Below are positions 53,718-62,371 of a stretch of DNA of 64,000 bases, piece by piece. The position numbers were made by a program, and so were the translations under genes. Numbering within the stretch: the stretch's first letter is position 1; each line of letters opens with the position of its first letter. The notes beneath the pieces were generated by a model, which made no database searches, was not told where the DNA came from, and was given only the letters and a program-made list of their open reading frames with translations. The DNA comes from Agrobacterium vaccinii (GTDB taxonomy: Bacteria > Pseudomonadota > Alphaproteobacteria > Rhizobiales > Rhizobiaceae). The stretch covers positions 1,860,001 to 1,924,000 of the forward strand of contig NZ_CP054150.1 of NCBI RefSeq assembly GCF_021310995.1, written 5' to 3'.

Positions 53718-53742
53718 ACTCGGGACAAGCCCGAGCATGACG
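53718..53742. repeat. REP-like copy 3
   Basis: ACTCGGGACAAGCCCGAGCATGACG: the reverse-complement orientation of the family core, right of the IS element. Confidence 0.78.
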
Positions 53743-53777
53743 AAGGTGAGGTTTGCGACCTAACGCAAAACGGTCTT

Positions 53778-54167
53778 CTAAACCCCAACCGCCTCCTGGC
53801 GTTGCTTTGCAAGCGCCGCCAAATCCGCAGGCTTCAACTCTACCGACTCGCCACAGCCACAGGCTGACGTCTGGTTCGGGTTCGTAAACGTAAACCCGGA
53901 TCGCAGCGTCGTCGTCTCGAAATCCATCTGAGTGCCGAGAAGGTACAGCACAGCCGACGGTTCGATCCAGACTTTGGCGTCCTGAAATTCGATCAAGTCA
54001 TCCTTGGCGGACGGTTCGGTCACCATGTCGATGGTGTATTCCATGCCAGCGCAGCCACCTTTTTTGATGCCCACGCGAAGGCCTTTGGCATCAGGCCCGG
54101 AATTTTCGACGATTGCTTTGACACGGGAAGCCGCAGCCTCGGTCATCGTCATTACTGCAAAGCCCAT
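53778..54167 (-). CDS. sufA: Iron-sulfur carrier SufA (HesB/IscA family)
   Basis: A 129-residue A-type carrier. The three conserved Cys that bind the cluster are in KKGGCAGMEYTID and SACGCGES (C-G-C near the end). The Met at 54167 (MGFAVMTMTEAAASRVKAI) has AAGGAG upstream; the frame to 54188 uses a TTG without merit. Last gene of the minus-strand suf operon; it delivers clusters made on SufBCD to target proteins. Confidence 0.93.
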   Translation of the reverse strand: MGFAVMTMTEAAASRVKAIVENSGPDAKGLRVGIKKGGCAGMEYTIDMVTEPSAKDDLIEFQDAKVWIEPSAVLYLLGTQMDFETTTLRSGFTFTNPNQTSACGCGESVELKPADLAALAKQRQEAVGV

Positions 54168-54252
54168 GGGCCCATTCTCCTTCAACAATCGGGTTCAAGG
54201 CCCGATGCTTTCATGGATTGAATCTAGTCTCATCGTCAGCCGGTATCAAGCC

Positions 54253-54636
54253 TTAGTACCAGCCGACGGCAACCTGCGCTTCTTCCGACATGCGATCCGG
54301 CGTCCATGGTGGATCAAAGGTCATCTCGACCGTGACGCCCGACACGCCTTCGACAGCACCAACGGCATTTTCCACCCAGCCCGGCATTTCTCCGGCAACA
54401 GGGCAACCGGGGGCGGTCAGCGTCATCATGATCTTGACCATGCGGTCGTCTTCGACATCGATCTTGTAGATCAGACCGAGTTCGAAAATATCCGCGGGAA
54501 TTTCCGGGTCGTAGACGGTTTTGAGAGCAGCGATCACGTCGTCGCTGATGCGCGCCAGTTCATCCGGTGCGATATTGGAAACCTTTGCCGGAACGTCTGT
54601 TACGGCTGGTGTCTGCTCGGTGATGTCAGTTGTCAT
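54253..54636 (-). CDS. sufT: SufT-like DUF59 (MIP18) iron-sulfur assembly protein
   Basis: A 127-residue protein with the DUF59 core VYDPEIPADIFELGLIYKID, then MMTLTAPGCPVAGEMPGWVE with its conserved Cys, and TFDPPWTPDRMSEEAQVAV. Such proteins support Fe-S maturation beside suf genes. It lies 12 bases downstream of sufS and precedes sufA. Confidence 0.9.
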   Translation of the reverse strand: MTTDITEQTPAVTDVPAKVSNIAPDELARISDDVIAALKTVYDPEIPADIFELGLIYKIDVEDDRMVKIMMTLTAPGCPVAGEMPGWVENAVGAVEGVSGVTVEMTFDPPWTPDRMSEEAQVAVGWY

Positions 54637-54648
54637 GATCCTGATCCT

Positions 54649-55899
54649 TCAGGCGAAAAATGTGCGGGCATAATCCAGCGCTTCGGCCAGAGCGTCCACT
54701 TCCGCGCGCGTATTGTAGAGGCCGAACGATGCACGGCATGTGGAGGTGACGCCGAAGCGTTTCAAGAGCGGCATGGCGCAATGGGTGCCAGCACGCACGG
54801 CCACGCCGCGCCTATCGATGACCATCGAGACATCATGGGCGTGAATACCCTCAAGCTCAAACGAAAAGATACCACCCTTGCCCGGCGCATTGCCGATGAT
54901 GCGCAGCGAATTGATATCACGCAACCGCTCGGCGGCGTAAGCTGCAAGATCCGCCTCATGCGCCGCAATCGCGGCACGGCCCACACCCTCCATATAATCC
55001 AGCGCATAACCAAGACCAATGGCCTGAACGATGGGCGGTGTACCCGCTTCGAACCGATGTGGCGGCTCGTTATAGGTGATCGCATCCTCGGACACGTCGA
55101 GAATCATCTCGCCGCCGCCCTGAAACGGACGCATCTCTTTCAAGCGGTCGGCCTTGCCGTAGAGCACCCCGATGCCGGACGGGCCGTAAAGCTTGTGGCC
55201 TGTCATCACATACCAGTCGCAATCGATATCGCGCACATCGACAGGCATATGAACCGCAGCCTGGCTGCCATCGACCAACACCGGAATGCCACGCTCATGC
55301 GCGATGCGGCAAATTTCCTTGACGGGAACGACGGTACCGAGCGCATTCGACATGTGCGTGATAGCGACGAGCTTGGTCTTTTCGGTCAGACTCTTTTCGA
55401 AATCCTCGATATGGAAAGCACCGTCATCATCCACCGGCACCCAGACGAGCTTGGCACCCTGCCGCTCACGAATGAAATGCCATGGAACGATATTGGAATG
55501 GTGTTCCATGATCGAGATGACGATCTCATCGCCCTCGCCGATCTTCGGCATACCATAACCGTAAGCAACCGTATTGATCGCTTCGGTCGAGGATTTGGTG
55601 AAGACGATCTCGTCCACCGAACCGGCATTCAGAAAGCGACGCACCTTTTCGCGCGACGCTTCATAAGCATCCGTTGCGGCATTGGAGAGAAAATGCAGGC
55701 CGCGATGCACGTTGGCATATTCATTCGAATAGGCGTTCGAAATGGCATCGATGACGACCTGCGGCTTTTGCGCGGACGCGCCGTTGTCCAGATAGACCAG
55801 CGGCTTGCCATAGACCTCGCGCGAAAGGATCGGAAAATCCTTCCGCACGGCTTCGACGTCATAAGGGGCGGCCACGGCGGCGCGTTCGCGATCAGGCAT
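54649..55899 (-). CDS. sufS: Cysteine desulfurase SufS
   Basis: Takes sulfur from cysteine onto its active-site Cys. The 416-residue PLP enzyme starts MPDRERAAVAAPYDVEAVRK. It shows VYLDNGASAQKP, the PLP Lys in MTGHKLYGPSGIGVLYG, VDGSQAAVHMPVDV, and the catalytic Cys in the ending VTSTCRASFGLYNTRAEVD. It overlaps sufD by eight bases. The typical partner SufE is not seen here. Confidence 0.95.
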   Translation of the reverse strand: MPDRERAAVAAPYDVEAVRKDFPILSREVYGKPLVYLDNGASAQKPQVVIDAISNAYSNEYANVHRGLHFLSNAATDAYEASREKVRRFLNAGSVDEIVFTKSSTEAINTVAYGYGMPKIGEGDEIVISIMEHHSNIVPWHFIRERQGAKLVWVPVDDDGAFHIEDFEKSLTEKTKLVAITHMSNALGTVVPVKEICRIAHERGIPVLVDGSQAAVHMPVDVRDIDCDWYVMTGHKLYGPSGIGVLYGKADRLKEMRPFQGGGEMILDVSEDAITYNEPPHRFEAGTPPIVQAIGLGYALDYMEGVGRAAIAAHEADLAAYAAERLRDINSLRIIGNAPGKGGIFSFELEGIHAHDVSMVIDRRGVAVRAGTHCAMPLLKRFGVTSTCRASFGLYNTRAEVDALAEALDYARTFFA

Positions 55900-57163
55900 G
55901 ATGTTCCAGCCAGCTGGCGATGATGTCTTCCAGCGCCTCTACCAGTTGTTCGTCTTCCAGCTCTTCGATGATCTCATCGACAAAAGCGTTGACCAGCATG
56001 GCCCGCGCCTTCGCACGCGGCACGCCACGCGCCATCAGGTAATAGAGGTGGTTGTCGCTGATATCGGCAACGGTCGCACCATGGCCGCACTGAACGTCAT
56101 CTGCGAAGATTTCCAGTTCCGGCTTGGCCGAAAACTCGCCATCGTCAGACATCAGCAGCGTGTTGCAGGCCATCTTGGCATCGGTCTTCTGAGCATCGGG
56201 CGCAACCCGGATCATGCCCTGGAAGATGCCCTTGGCGCGGTCGAACACAACGTTGCGGAAGACTTCAGTCGAGGTGGTGTTGGGCACATTGTGGCCGAGA
56301 ACCATCGTCACGTCGGTATGCGTTTCGCCACCCAGAAGATTGACACCACGGATGGAAAGGTCGGAGCCCTCGCCGTTGACGTCAACACGCAGTTCCTGAC
56401 GTACCAGCTTGCCACCGGCATTGATGACGAACAGCCGCAGCTTGGCATCCGCACCCATGATAATTCGCAGCTGACCAAGGTGCGTATCGGCTGTACCCTG
56501 TTGCTGGAGAATGACGTAGGTCGCTTCCGCGCCGTCCTGAACCTCGATCTCACTGACCGAAGAGACGAATGCGGCTTCATCGGTCACCGATAGGTGACGT
56601 TCGATGATCGTTGCCTTGGAGCCTTTGCCGAAAGTAACAGGGAAACGGCTGTGAACCTGCCCTGCCCCATGGATCGCCTGAAGCTCGAGCGGATTGACGA
56701 AGATGGAATCATCGGGAACGATGACAGTCAGACCGTCGCGCACGAAGCTGCCATTGATCCGACCAATCGCGTCATCCTTGCTGGCAGCAACGAGAGCGGC
56801 GGCAGCGGTGCCATCGGAAAGGCTCTCCGCATAGCTTTCGATCTTGAAGCCTTCGATTTCGGAATCGATAGCCTTGCCGTGCATGATGTAAGCAATCGGC
56901 GCACCGGCCACGAGTGCAGCACGCTTTTCGATCATGGGTGCAGGCGCATCTTCAGGGATGCCGCGCAGCAGCGTTTTCAGATCGGTGTAGTGCCAGGCCT
57001 CGACGCGACGCGTCGGCAAGCCGCCGGTCTTCAGATCGTCAAACAGAACATCGCGAGCAGCTACGACGTTACCGTCGCCCGGTAAAGCGCTGAACTTGGC
57101 GGTGAAAGCGTCTGCCAGCGCGAGTTCCGCTGGCGTCTGCCGGTTGGTTGTTTGCATGTTCAT
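55892..57163 (-). CDS. sufD: Fe-S cluster assembly protein SufD
   Basis: Scaffold subunit of the SufBCD complex, about 423 residues. SufB/D-like features are the beta-helix body with QDGAEATYVILQQQGTADTH and the C-terminal DDVQCGHGATVADISDNHLY with YYLMARGVPRAKARAMLVNA. The Met at 57163 (MNMQTTNRQTPAELALADAF) has AAGGTGA upstream and is preferred over 57184. It overlaps sufS and follows sufC by 21 bases. Confidence 0.94.
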   Translation of the reverse strand: MNMQTTNRQTPAELALADAFTAKFSALPGDGNVVAARDVLFDDLKTGGLPTRRVEAWHYTDLKTLLRGIPEDAPAPMIEKRAALVAGAPIAYIMHGKAIDSEIEGFKIESYAESLSDGTAAAALVAASKDDAIGRINGSFVRDGLTVIVPDDSIFVNPLELQAIHGAGQVHSRFPVTFGKGSKATIIERHLSVTDEAAFVSSVSEIEVQDGAEATYVILQQQGTADTHLGQLRIIMGADAKLRLFVINAGGKLVRQELRVDVNGEGSDLSIRGVNLLGGETHTDVTMVLGHNVPNTTSTEVFRNVVFDRAKGIFQGMIRVAPDAQKTDAKMACNTLLMSDDGEFSAKPELEIFADDVQCGHGATVADISDNHLYYLMARGVPRAKARAMLVNAFVDEIIEELEDEQLVEALEDIIASWLEHHA

Positions 57164-57184
57164 GACATCACCTTTCCCAGCCAA

Positions 57185-57940
57185 TCAGGCTGCTTCACCG
57201 ATGATGTCGGCGTAACCGTTGGATTCCAGATCGAGCGCCAAGCTCTTGTCGCCGGAACGGATGATCTTGCCCTTGTAGAGAACGTGAACGCTGTCAGGCA
57301 CGATGTAATCTAGCAGGCGCTGATAGTGGGTGATGACGATGGTTGCACGGTCTGGAGACTTCAGCGCGTTGACGCCATCGGCCACGATCTTCAGCGCGTC
57401 GATGTCGAGACCGGAGTCGGTTTCATCCAGCACGCAAAGCTTCGGCTCCAGCAGCGCCATCTGCAGAATTTCGGCGCGCTTCTTTTCACCACCGGAGAAG
57501 CCGACATTGAGCGGACGCTTGAGCATGTCCATGTCGATCTTCAGATCGCCAGCAGCTTCCTTCACCTTCTTGATGAAGTCAGGCGTCGTCAGCTCAGCCT
57601 CGCCGCGCGCCTTGCGCTGCTCGTTCATGGCAACCTTCAGGAACTGCATGGTGGCAACGCCAGGAATTTCGACCGGGTACTGGAAGGCAAGGAAAATGCC
57701 CTTGGCCGCACGCTCGGCAGCGTCCAGTTCCAGAATGCTTTCGCCGTTATAGAGAATGTCACCGGAAGTGACTTCGTAATCTTCACGGCCCGACAGAATG
57801 TAGGACAGCGTGGACTTGCCAGAGCCATTCGGCCCCATGATAGCCGCCACTTCACCAGCAGCAACCTTCAGGTTCAGGCCCTTGATGATTTCAGTTTCGG
57901 TATCGGCGATCTTTGCGTGCAGGTCGATGATTTCAAGCAT
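57185..57940 (-). CDS. sufC: Fe-S cluster assembly ATPase SufC
   Basis: A 251-residue ABC-type ATPase that drives SufBCD. It has Walker A IMGPNGSGKSTL, the ILYNGESILELDAAERAAKG region, signature VGFSGGEKKRAEIL, Walker B CVLDETDSGLDIDALKIV, and the end DYIVPDSVHVLYKGKIIRSG. A gap of about 500 bases holding a GIY-YIG gene separates it from sufB. Confidence 0.96.
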   Translation of the reverse strand: MLEIIDLHAKIADTETEIIKGLNLKVAAGEVAAIMGPNGSGKSTLSYILSGREDYEVTSGDILYNGESILELDAAERAAKGIFLAFQYPVEIPGVATMQFLKVAMNEQRKARGEAELTTPDFIKKVKEAAGDLKIDMDMLKRPLNVGFSGGEKKRAEILQMALLEPKLCVLDETDSGLDIDALKIVADGVNALKSPDRATIVITHYQRLLDYIVPDSVHVLYKGKIIRSGDKSLALDLESNGYADIIGEAA

Positions 57941-58018
57941 GTTTGTTTCCTAACTCTTAGGACGGTTTAAAAGTCCGTCTTGTAAGCCCTCTTAAAGGCC
58001 AGTCTCAATTCTCACATC

Positions 58019-58054
58019 CGTCATCCTCGGGCTTGTCCCGAGGATCTAATCACG
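58019..58054. repeat. REP-like copy 4
   Basis: CGTCATCCTCGGGCTTGTCC-CGAGGATCTAATCACGT, ending at the base before the stop codon of the GIY-YIG gene. Confidence 0.88.
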
Positions 58055-58396
58055 TCAACTATAGTCACCCAACGCCCGCGTATTTTCATGCGGCATATAG
58101 GCATTTTCGATCTCGTCAATGCGCTCGTAAAGGTCTTCCCAAGTTGGATTAAGTCCCTCTATCAGCCTGATTTTCCATTCACGCAGATAGCGCTTCAACG
58201 ATTTCTCCCGCTGGATCGCCAGCACGATATTCGGATGGGTTTCGAACCATACGAGGCTCTTTGCCCTGTATTTCTCGGTGTAACCTTTTCGTACTGCATT
58301 GCGATGTTCCCAAACCCGTGCCCGCAAATCGCTTGTGACACCTGTGTAGATCACACCCCGTGGTTTGTCGGACATCATGTAGACGAAACCGCTCAT
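58055..58396 (-). CDS. GIY-YIG nuclease-domain protein, inserted between sufB and sufC
   Basis: A 113-residue protein: MSGFVYMMSDKPRGVIYTGV then TSDLRARVWEHRNAVRKGY, ending with the ETHPNIVLAIQREKSLKRYL part. This is the GIY-YIG core (VYMM for GIY, IYTG for YIG, then Arg and His and the catalytic Glu). The ATG at 58396 has GGAATGTAGG upstream. It lies inside the suf operon, flanked by inverted REP-like palindromes (58019-58054, 58414-58443) almost touching its ends. Function in this family is unknown. Confidence 0.88.
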   Translation of the reverse strand: MSGFVYMMSDKPRGVIYTGVTSDLRARVWEHRNAVRKGYTEKYRAKSLVWFETHPNIVLAIQREKSLKRYLREWKIRLIEGLNPTWEDLYERIDEIENAYMPHENTRALGDYS

Positions 58397-58413
58397 CCTA
58401 CATTCCACGGCAG

Positions 58414-58443
58414 TAGATCCTCGGGACAAGCCCGAGGATGACG
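58414..58443. repeat. REP-like copy 5 (opposite orientation to copy 4)
   Basis: TAGATCCTCGGGACAAGCCC-GAGGATGACG; reverse orientation to the copy at 58019, so the two form an inverted pair around the GIY-YIG gene. Confidence 0.88.
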
Positions 58444-58450
58444 AAAAACG

Positions 58451-59920
58451 TTAGCCCACGCTTCCCTCAAGCGAAATCCCGATCAGCTTCTGCGCTTCAA
58501 CCGCAAATTCCATCGGCAACTGCTGAATGACGTCCTTCACGAAGCCATTGACGATCAGCGCAATGGCCGACTCCTCGGGAATGCCGCGTTGCAGGCAGTA
58601 GAACAGCTGGTCCTCGGAAATCTTGGACGTCGTTGCTTCGTGCTCGAACTGGCAGGACGAGTTCTTTGCTTCGATGTAAGGCACCGTATGCGCACCGCAC
58701 TTGTCGCCGATCAGAAGGCTGTCGCACTGCGTGAAGTTGCGCGTGTTGGTCGCCTTGCGGTGAGCCGAAACCTGGCCGCGATAGACGTTTTCCGAAAAAC
58801 CGGCAGCGATGCCCTTGGCAATGATACGGCTCGACGTGTTCTTGCCGAGGTGGATCATCTTGGTGCCAGAATCGATCTGCTGATGGCCATTGGACACGGC
58901 AATCGAGTAGAACTCGCCACGGCTGTCGTCGCCGCGCAGAATGCAGGATGGGTACTTCCAGGTGATGGCAGAGCCGGTTTCGACCTGCGTCCACGAAATC
59001 TTCGAACGATGGCCACGGCAATCGCCACGCTTGGTCACGAAGTTATAGATGCCGCCCTTGCCGTCCTTATCACCAGGATACCAGTTCTGGACGGTGGAAT
59101 ATTTGATTTCGGCATCATCGAGCGCCACAAGCTCGACCACGGCAGCATGAAGCTGGTTTTCGTCGCGCTGCGGCGCCGTGCAGCCTTCGAGATAGGACAC
59201 GTAAGCGCCCTCTTCCGCGATGATCAGCGTGCGCTCGAACTGGCCAGTGTTCTTCTCGTTGATGCGGAAATAGGTGGACAACTCCATCGGGCAACGAACG
59301 CCCTTCGGCACGAACACGAACGAACCATCGGTGAAGACGGCGGAGTTCAGCGTCGCATAATAATTGTCCGTCGTCGGAACGACCGAGCCGATATATTTCT
59401 TGATGAGGTCAGGATATTCGCGAATGGCTTCCGAGATCGACATGAAAATCACGCCAGCCTTCATCAGCTCTTTCTTGAATGTCGTGACAACCGAGACTGA
59501 GTCGAACACGGCATCCACGGCCACGCGGCGGTTTTCGACGCCAGCCAGAATTTCCTGTTCCATCAGCGGAATGCCGAGCTTCTCGTAAACCTTCAACAGC
59601 TCAGGGTCGACATCCTCAAGCGATTTCGGGCCGGGCGTGCTCTTTGGTGCCGCATAATAATACAGATCGTTGAAATCGATCTTGGGGTAATTGACGCGCG
59701 CCCAGGTGGGCTCTTCCATCGTCAGCCAGCGCTGGTAAGCCTCAAGACGCCATGCAAGCATCCATTCGGGCTCTTCCTTCTTGGCGGAAATGAAACGGAT
59801 CACCTCTTCGGACAGGCCCTTCGGAGCCTTGTCCACCTCGATCTCGGTTTCAAAACCGTATTTGTACTGGTCCACATCGATCTGGCGGACCTGATCGATC
59901 GTTTCCTGAACCGCTGCCAT
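58451..59920 (-). CDS. sufB: Fe-S cluster assembly scaffold SufB
   Basis: A 489-residue scaffold. It starts [20 protein letters not shown] and contains the core beta-helix blocks, [80 protein letters not shown] and [20 protein letters not shown], with Cys and His residues suited to cluster building. The 181 bases to the IscS-like gene and the first codon hold no gene. It probably begins the suf transcript or follows from the upstream desulfurase. Confidence 0.96.
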   Translation of the reverse strand: MAAVQETIDQVRQIDVDQYKYGFETEIEVDKAPKGLSEEVIRFISAKKEEPEWMLAWRLEAYQRWLTMEEPTWARVNYPKIDFNDLYYYAAPKSTPGPKSLEDVDPELLKVYEKLGIPLMEQEILAGVENRRVAVDAVFDSVSVVTTFKKELMKAGVIFMSISEAIREYPDLIKKYIGSVVPTTDNYYATLNSAVFTDGSFVFVPKGVRCPMELSTYFRINEKNTGQFERTLIIAEEGAYVSYLEGCTAPQRDENQLHAAVVELVALDDAEIKYSTVQNWYPGDKDGKGGIYNFVTKRGDCRGHRSKISWTQVETGSAITWKYPSCILRGDDSRGEFYSIAVSNGHQQIDSGTKMIHLGKNTSSRIIAKGIAAGFSENVYRGQVSAHRKATNTRNFTQCDSLLIGDKCGAHTVPYIEAKNSSCQFEHEATTSKISEDQLFYCLQRGIPEESAIALIVNGFVKDVIQQLPMEFAVEAQKLIGISLEGSVG

Positions 59921-60101
59921 AGTCGTTCTCCAATCTCGCCGGATCCAAGGTCCGGTGGCTTGTCAACGTATCAAGACGGAAGACCCGCCTTCATTCGTGG
60001 TCGAGCATAACTTTTATCGCTATGCATTATTTAGTGTTCGGATGGCGCTTTTCACACTCTCCGGCAAGCGGAAATTTGACTTTCCGCAATTGTTTTTGGC
60101 C

Positions 60102-61271
60102 TCACGCCGCCTGCACAGCCAGCTTTCGTCGCCCTGCAATCTTGGCAAACGCCGCGATGGCCTTGTCGATATCAGCCTCAGTCGTTGCCGCACCCAGCGA
60201 AATGCGCAGGGCACCCAGCTTGGGATCGTGCCCCATGGCCGTCAGCACATGGCTCTCGCCTACCTTGCCCGAAGAACAGGCAGCACCAGCCGAAAGCGCG
60301 ATGCCTTCAATATCGAATGCGATCTGGCCCGTCTCTGACTTCAGGCCCGGCAGGGTGAAAAATGTGGTGTTGCAGACCCGCGCCGCATCGTCGCCGTGGA
60401 TAATAACATCCGGTGCCATAGCGCGCATCGCGTTTTCCAAAATCCCACGCAATGCACCGAGACGCTGCGCTTCCTCATCGAGATTTTTCAATGCTTCGAC
60501 AGCAGCCGTTCCAAACCCGATAATAGCGGAGGTGTTTTCCGTGCCGGAACGATGACCCTTTTCCTGGCCACCACCATGGATCAAAGGCTTCGGCATCATC
60601 ACCTCACCGCGGGAAATCAGCGCACCCATGCCCTTTGGGCCGCCGATCTTGTGTGAAGACACGATTAAGAAATCAGCACCGAGCGCTTCTATATCCACAG
60701 CAATACGGCCAACCGCCTGAACGGCATCGACAACCAACAGACCGCCAGCGGCGTGAACCAGACGTGCAGCTTCTTCCACCGCCTGAACGATACCGGTCTC
60801 ATTATTGACCAGCATCAGCGCCACCATCGGAAGACCTTTAGTGGCGTCATGCGATGCCAGCGCAGCCTCAAGCGCCGCGAGATCAAGAACGCCATTAGAC
60901 GTCACCGCGATTTCGCTGACATCGGCCTTGTCAAACCGCCCGCCCTCACGAATGGCCGGATGCTCGATGGCCGAAACATAGAGACGACCGATAGAAAGCG
61001 CCGAACGCCCCATCTTGAACGTGGGCGACAGCACAAGATTGGCAGCTTCCGTCGCACCGCTGGTAAAGATCACATGTGACGCCTGCGCACCGACCAGCTC
61101 AGCCACATCGCGGCGCGCGGATTCGATTGCGGCGCGCACTGCGCGACCTTCCTTGTGGACGGAAGACGGGTTGCCGGACATATCCAAAGCAGCAACAAAC
61201 GCAGCCCGGACGGCGGGCAGCAAGGGTGCCGTCGCGTTCCAGTCCAGATATGTGCGCGTTGTCGTGCTCAT
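60102..61271 (-). CDS. NifS/IscS-like cysteine desulfurase
   Basis: A 389-residue PLP enzyme of the IscS/NifS group: TYLDWNATAPLLPAVRAAFV, NPSSVHKEGRAVRAAIESAR, TSGATEAANLVLSP, VVDAVQAVGRIAVD, the PLP Lys in IVSSHKIGGPKGMGALI, the HRSGTENT piece and the mobile-loop Cys in LSAGAACSSGKVGESHVL. It is distinct from SufS at 54649, so the cluster holds two desulfurases, as known for rhizobial suf operons. Start ATG is at 61271; no strong ribosome site. Confidence 0.93.
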   Translation of the reverse strand: MSTTTRTYLDWNATAPLLPAVRAAFVAALDMSGNPSSVHKEGRAVRAAIESARRDVAELVGAQASHVIFTSGATEAANLVLSPTFKMGRSALSIGRLYVSAIEHPAIREGGRFDKADVSEIAVTSNGVLDLAALEAALASHDATKGLPMVALMLVNNETGIVQAVEEAARLVHAAGGLLVVDAVQAVGRIAVDIEALGADFLIVSSHKIGGPKGMGALISRGEVMMPKPLIHGGGQEKGHRSGTENTSAIIGFGTAAVEALKNLDEEAQRLGALRGILENAMRAMAPDVIIHGDDAARVCNTTFFTLPGLKSETGQIAFDIEGIALSAGAACSSGKVGESHVLTAMGHDPKLGALRISLGAATTEADIDKAIAAFAKIAGRRKLAVQAA

Positions 61272-61390
61272 GGGGAAACTGTCTGTCTAACCTATGATTG
61301 ATGCGCCAAAGCGCATTTTCCTTGAAATTTCCGTCGTGCTTGCCTTATGACACGTCCAACAGTGCAGACAGCACACGAAGTTTCGAATAG

Positions 61391-61410
61391 TTCTAAACTG
61401 GGTTTTAGAA
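61391..61410. promoter_or_regulatory. 20-bp palindrome, candidate operator
   Basis: TTCTAAA-CTGGGT-TTTAGAA: seven-base arms around a six-base spacer, between the divergent desulfurase and hydrolase genes. A partial echo (TTTAGAAAC) lies near 61456. A repressor site for Fe-S or redox control (for example an Rrf2-type regulator) is possible but not shown. Confidence 0.45.
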
Positions 61411-61484
61411 AAGCTGACCTTCCCCGTCAAGTCTTCTTGCGCATGGAAAAGGTTTAGAAACACAAAAACACGACCGGAGTACCT

Positions 61485-62162
61485 ATGCCCGAAGTCATTT
61501 TCAACGGCCCTGCGGGTCGCCTCGAAGGCCGCTACCAGCCGTCCAAGGAAAAAAGCGCCCCGATTGCGATCATCCTGCACCCGCACCCGCAGTTCGGCGG
61601 CACGATGAACAACCAGATCGTCTACCAGCTCTTCTACCTGTTCCAGAAGCGCGGCTTCACGACATTGCGCTTCAACTTCCGCTCCATCGGCCGCAGCCAG
61701 GGCGAGTTCGACCACGGCGCAGGCGAGTTGTCGGATGCCGCATCGGCGCTCGACTGGGTGCAGAGCCTGCACCCAGATTCAAAGAGCTGCTGGGTGGCCG
61801 GCTACTCCTTCGGCTCGTGGATCGGCATGCAGCTTCTAATGCGTCGCCCTGAGATCGAAGGCTTCATGTCGATTGCGCCACAGCCCAACACCTACGACTT
61901 CTCCTTCCTCGCCCCCTGCCCGTCGTCGGGCCTCATCATCAATGGCGATGCCGACAAGGTCGCGCCTGAGAAGGACGTCAACGTTCTGGTGGAAAAGCTG
62001 AAGACCCAAAAGGGCATCCTCATCACCCACCGCACCGTTCCCGGCGCCAACCACTTCTTCAACGGCCAGGTGGACACGCTGATGGCCGAATGCGAGGATT
62101 ACCTCGACCGCCGTTTGAATGGCGAGTTGGTGCCGGAGCCTGCGGCGAAACGGATTCGCTGA
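61485..62162 (+). CDS. Alpha/beta hydrolase
   Basis: A 225-residue hydrolase: HPHPQFGGTMNNQIVYQLFY, the FRSIGRSQGEFDHGAGELSD loop, nucleophile elbow GYSFGSWIG, Asp in INGDADKVAP and His in VPGANHFFNGQVD. It belongs to the group often annotated near Fe-S genes in alphaproteobacteria; substrate is unknown. Divergent from the desulfurase. A hairpin lies 15 bases after the stop. Confidence 0.88.
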   Translation: MPEVIFNGPAGRLEGRYQPSKEKSAPIAIILHPHPQFGGTMNNQIVYQLFYLFQKRGFTTLRFNFRSIGRSQGEFDHGAGELSDAASALDWVQSLHPDSKSCWVAGYSFGSWIGMQLLMRRPEIEGFMSIAPQPNTYDFSFLAPCPSSGLIINGDADKVAPEKDVNVLVEKLKTQKGILITHRTVPGANHFFNGQVDTLMAECEDYLDRRLNGELVPEPAAKRIR

Positions 62163-62177
62163 TTGATGTTGGTGATA

Positions 62178-62197
62178 TCCCCGGATTAGTCCGGGGA
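62178..62197 (+). terminator. Hairpin after the alpha/beta hydrolase gene
   Basis: TCCCCGGA-TTAG-TCCGGGGA, eight perfect pairs with a four-base loop. No T run, so termination is likely but not certain. Confidence 0.55.
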
Positions 62198-62240
62198 CAC
62201 GCCACCGCGCCTGCTATGAAATAGCGACGGGCACCCCAAC

Positions 62241-62330
62241 ACCGTCACCCTCGGGCTTGTCCCGAGGGTCTGATAATGCTCCTGCGGATGTGACGTGATT
62301 AGATCCTTGGGACAAGCCCAAGGATGACGG
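62241..62330. repeat. Inverted pair of REP-like copies (6 and 7)
   Basis: ACCGTCACCCTCGGGCTTGT-CCCGAGGGTCTGATAA at 62241-62276 and the reverse-oriented ACGTGATTAGATCCTTGGGA-CAAGCCCAAGGATGACGG at 62293-62330, about 17 bases apart, like a bacterial interspersed mosaic element. Both lie between hydrolase and NADH dehydrogenase genes, whose ends converge. Confidence 0.85.
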
Positions 62331-62371
62331 CAGTAGTGGTGGCGCTGACCGTAATCTACAGGAAACCAAGC

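Noticed and set aside
54004..55923. Very long open frame (639 codons) on the plus strand opposite sufA, sufT and sufS
   Set aside because: It is antisense to well-recognised suf genes and has the His/Arg/Asp-rich bias of a shadow frame in G+C-rich DNA.
61272..61484. Classical RirA/Fur-type iron box upstream of the desulfurase
   Set aside because: I looked for a TGA-N9-TCA type motif and saw no convincing one; only the TTCTAAA palindrome stands out.
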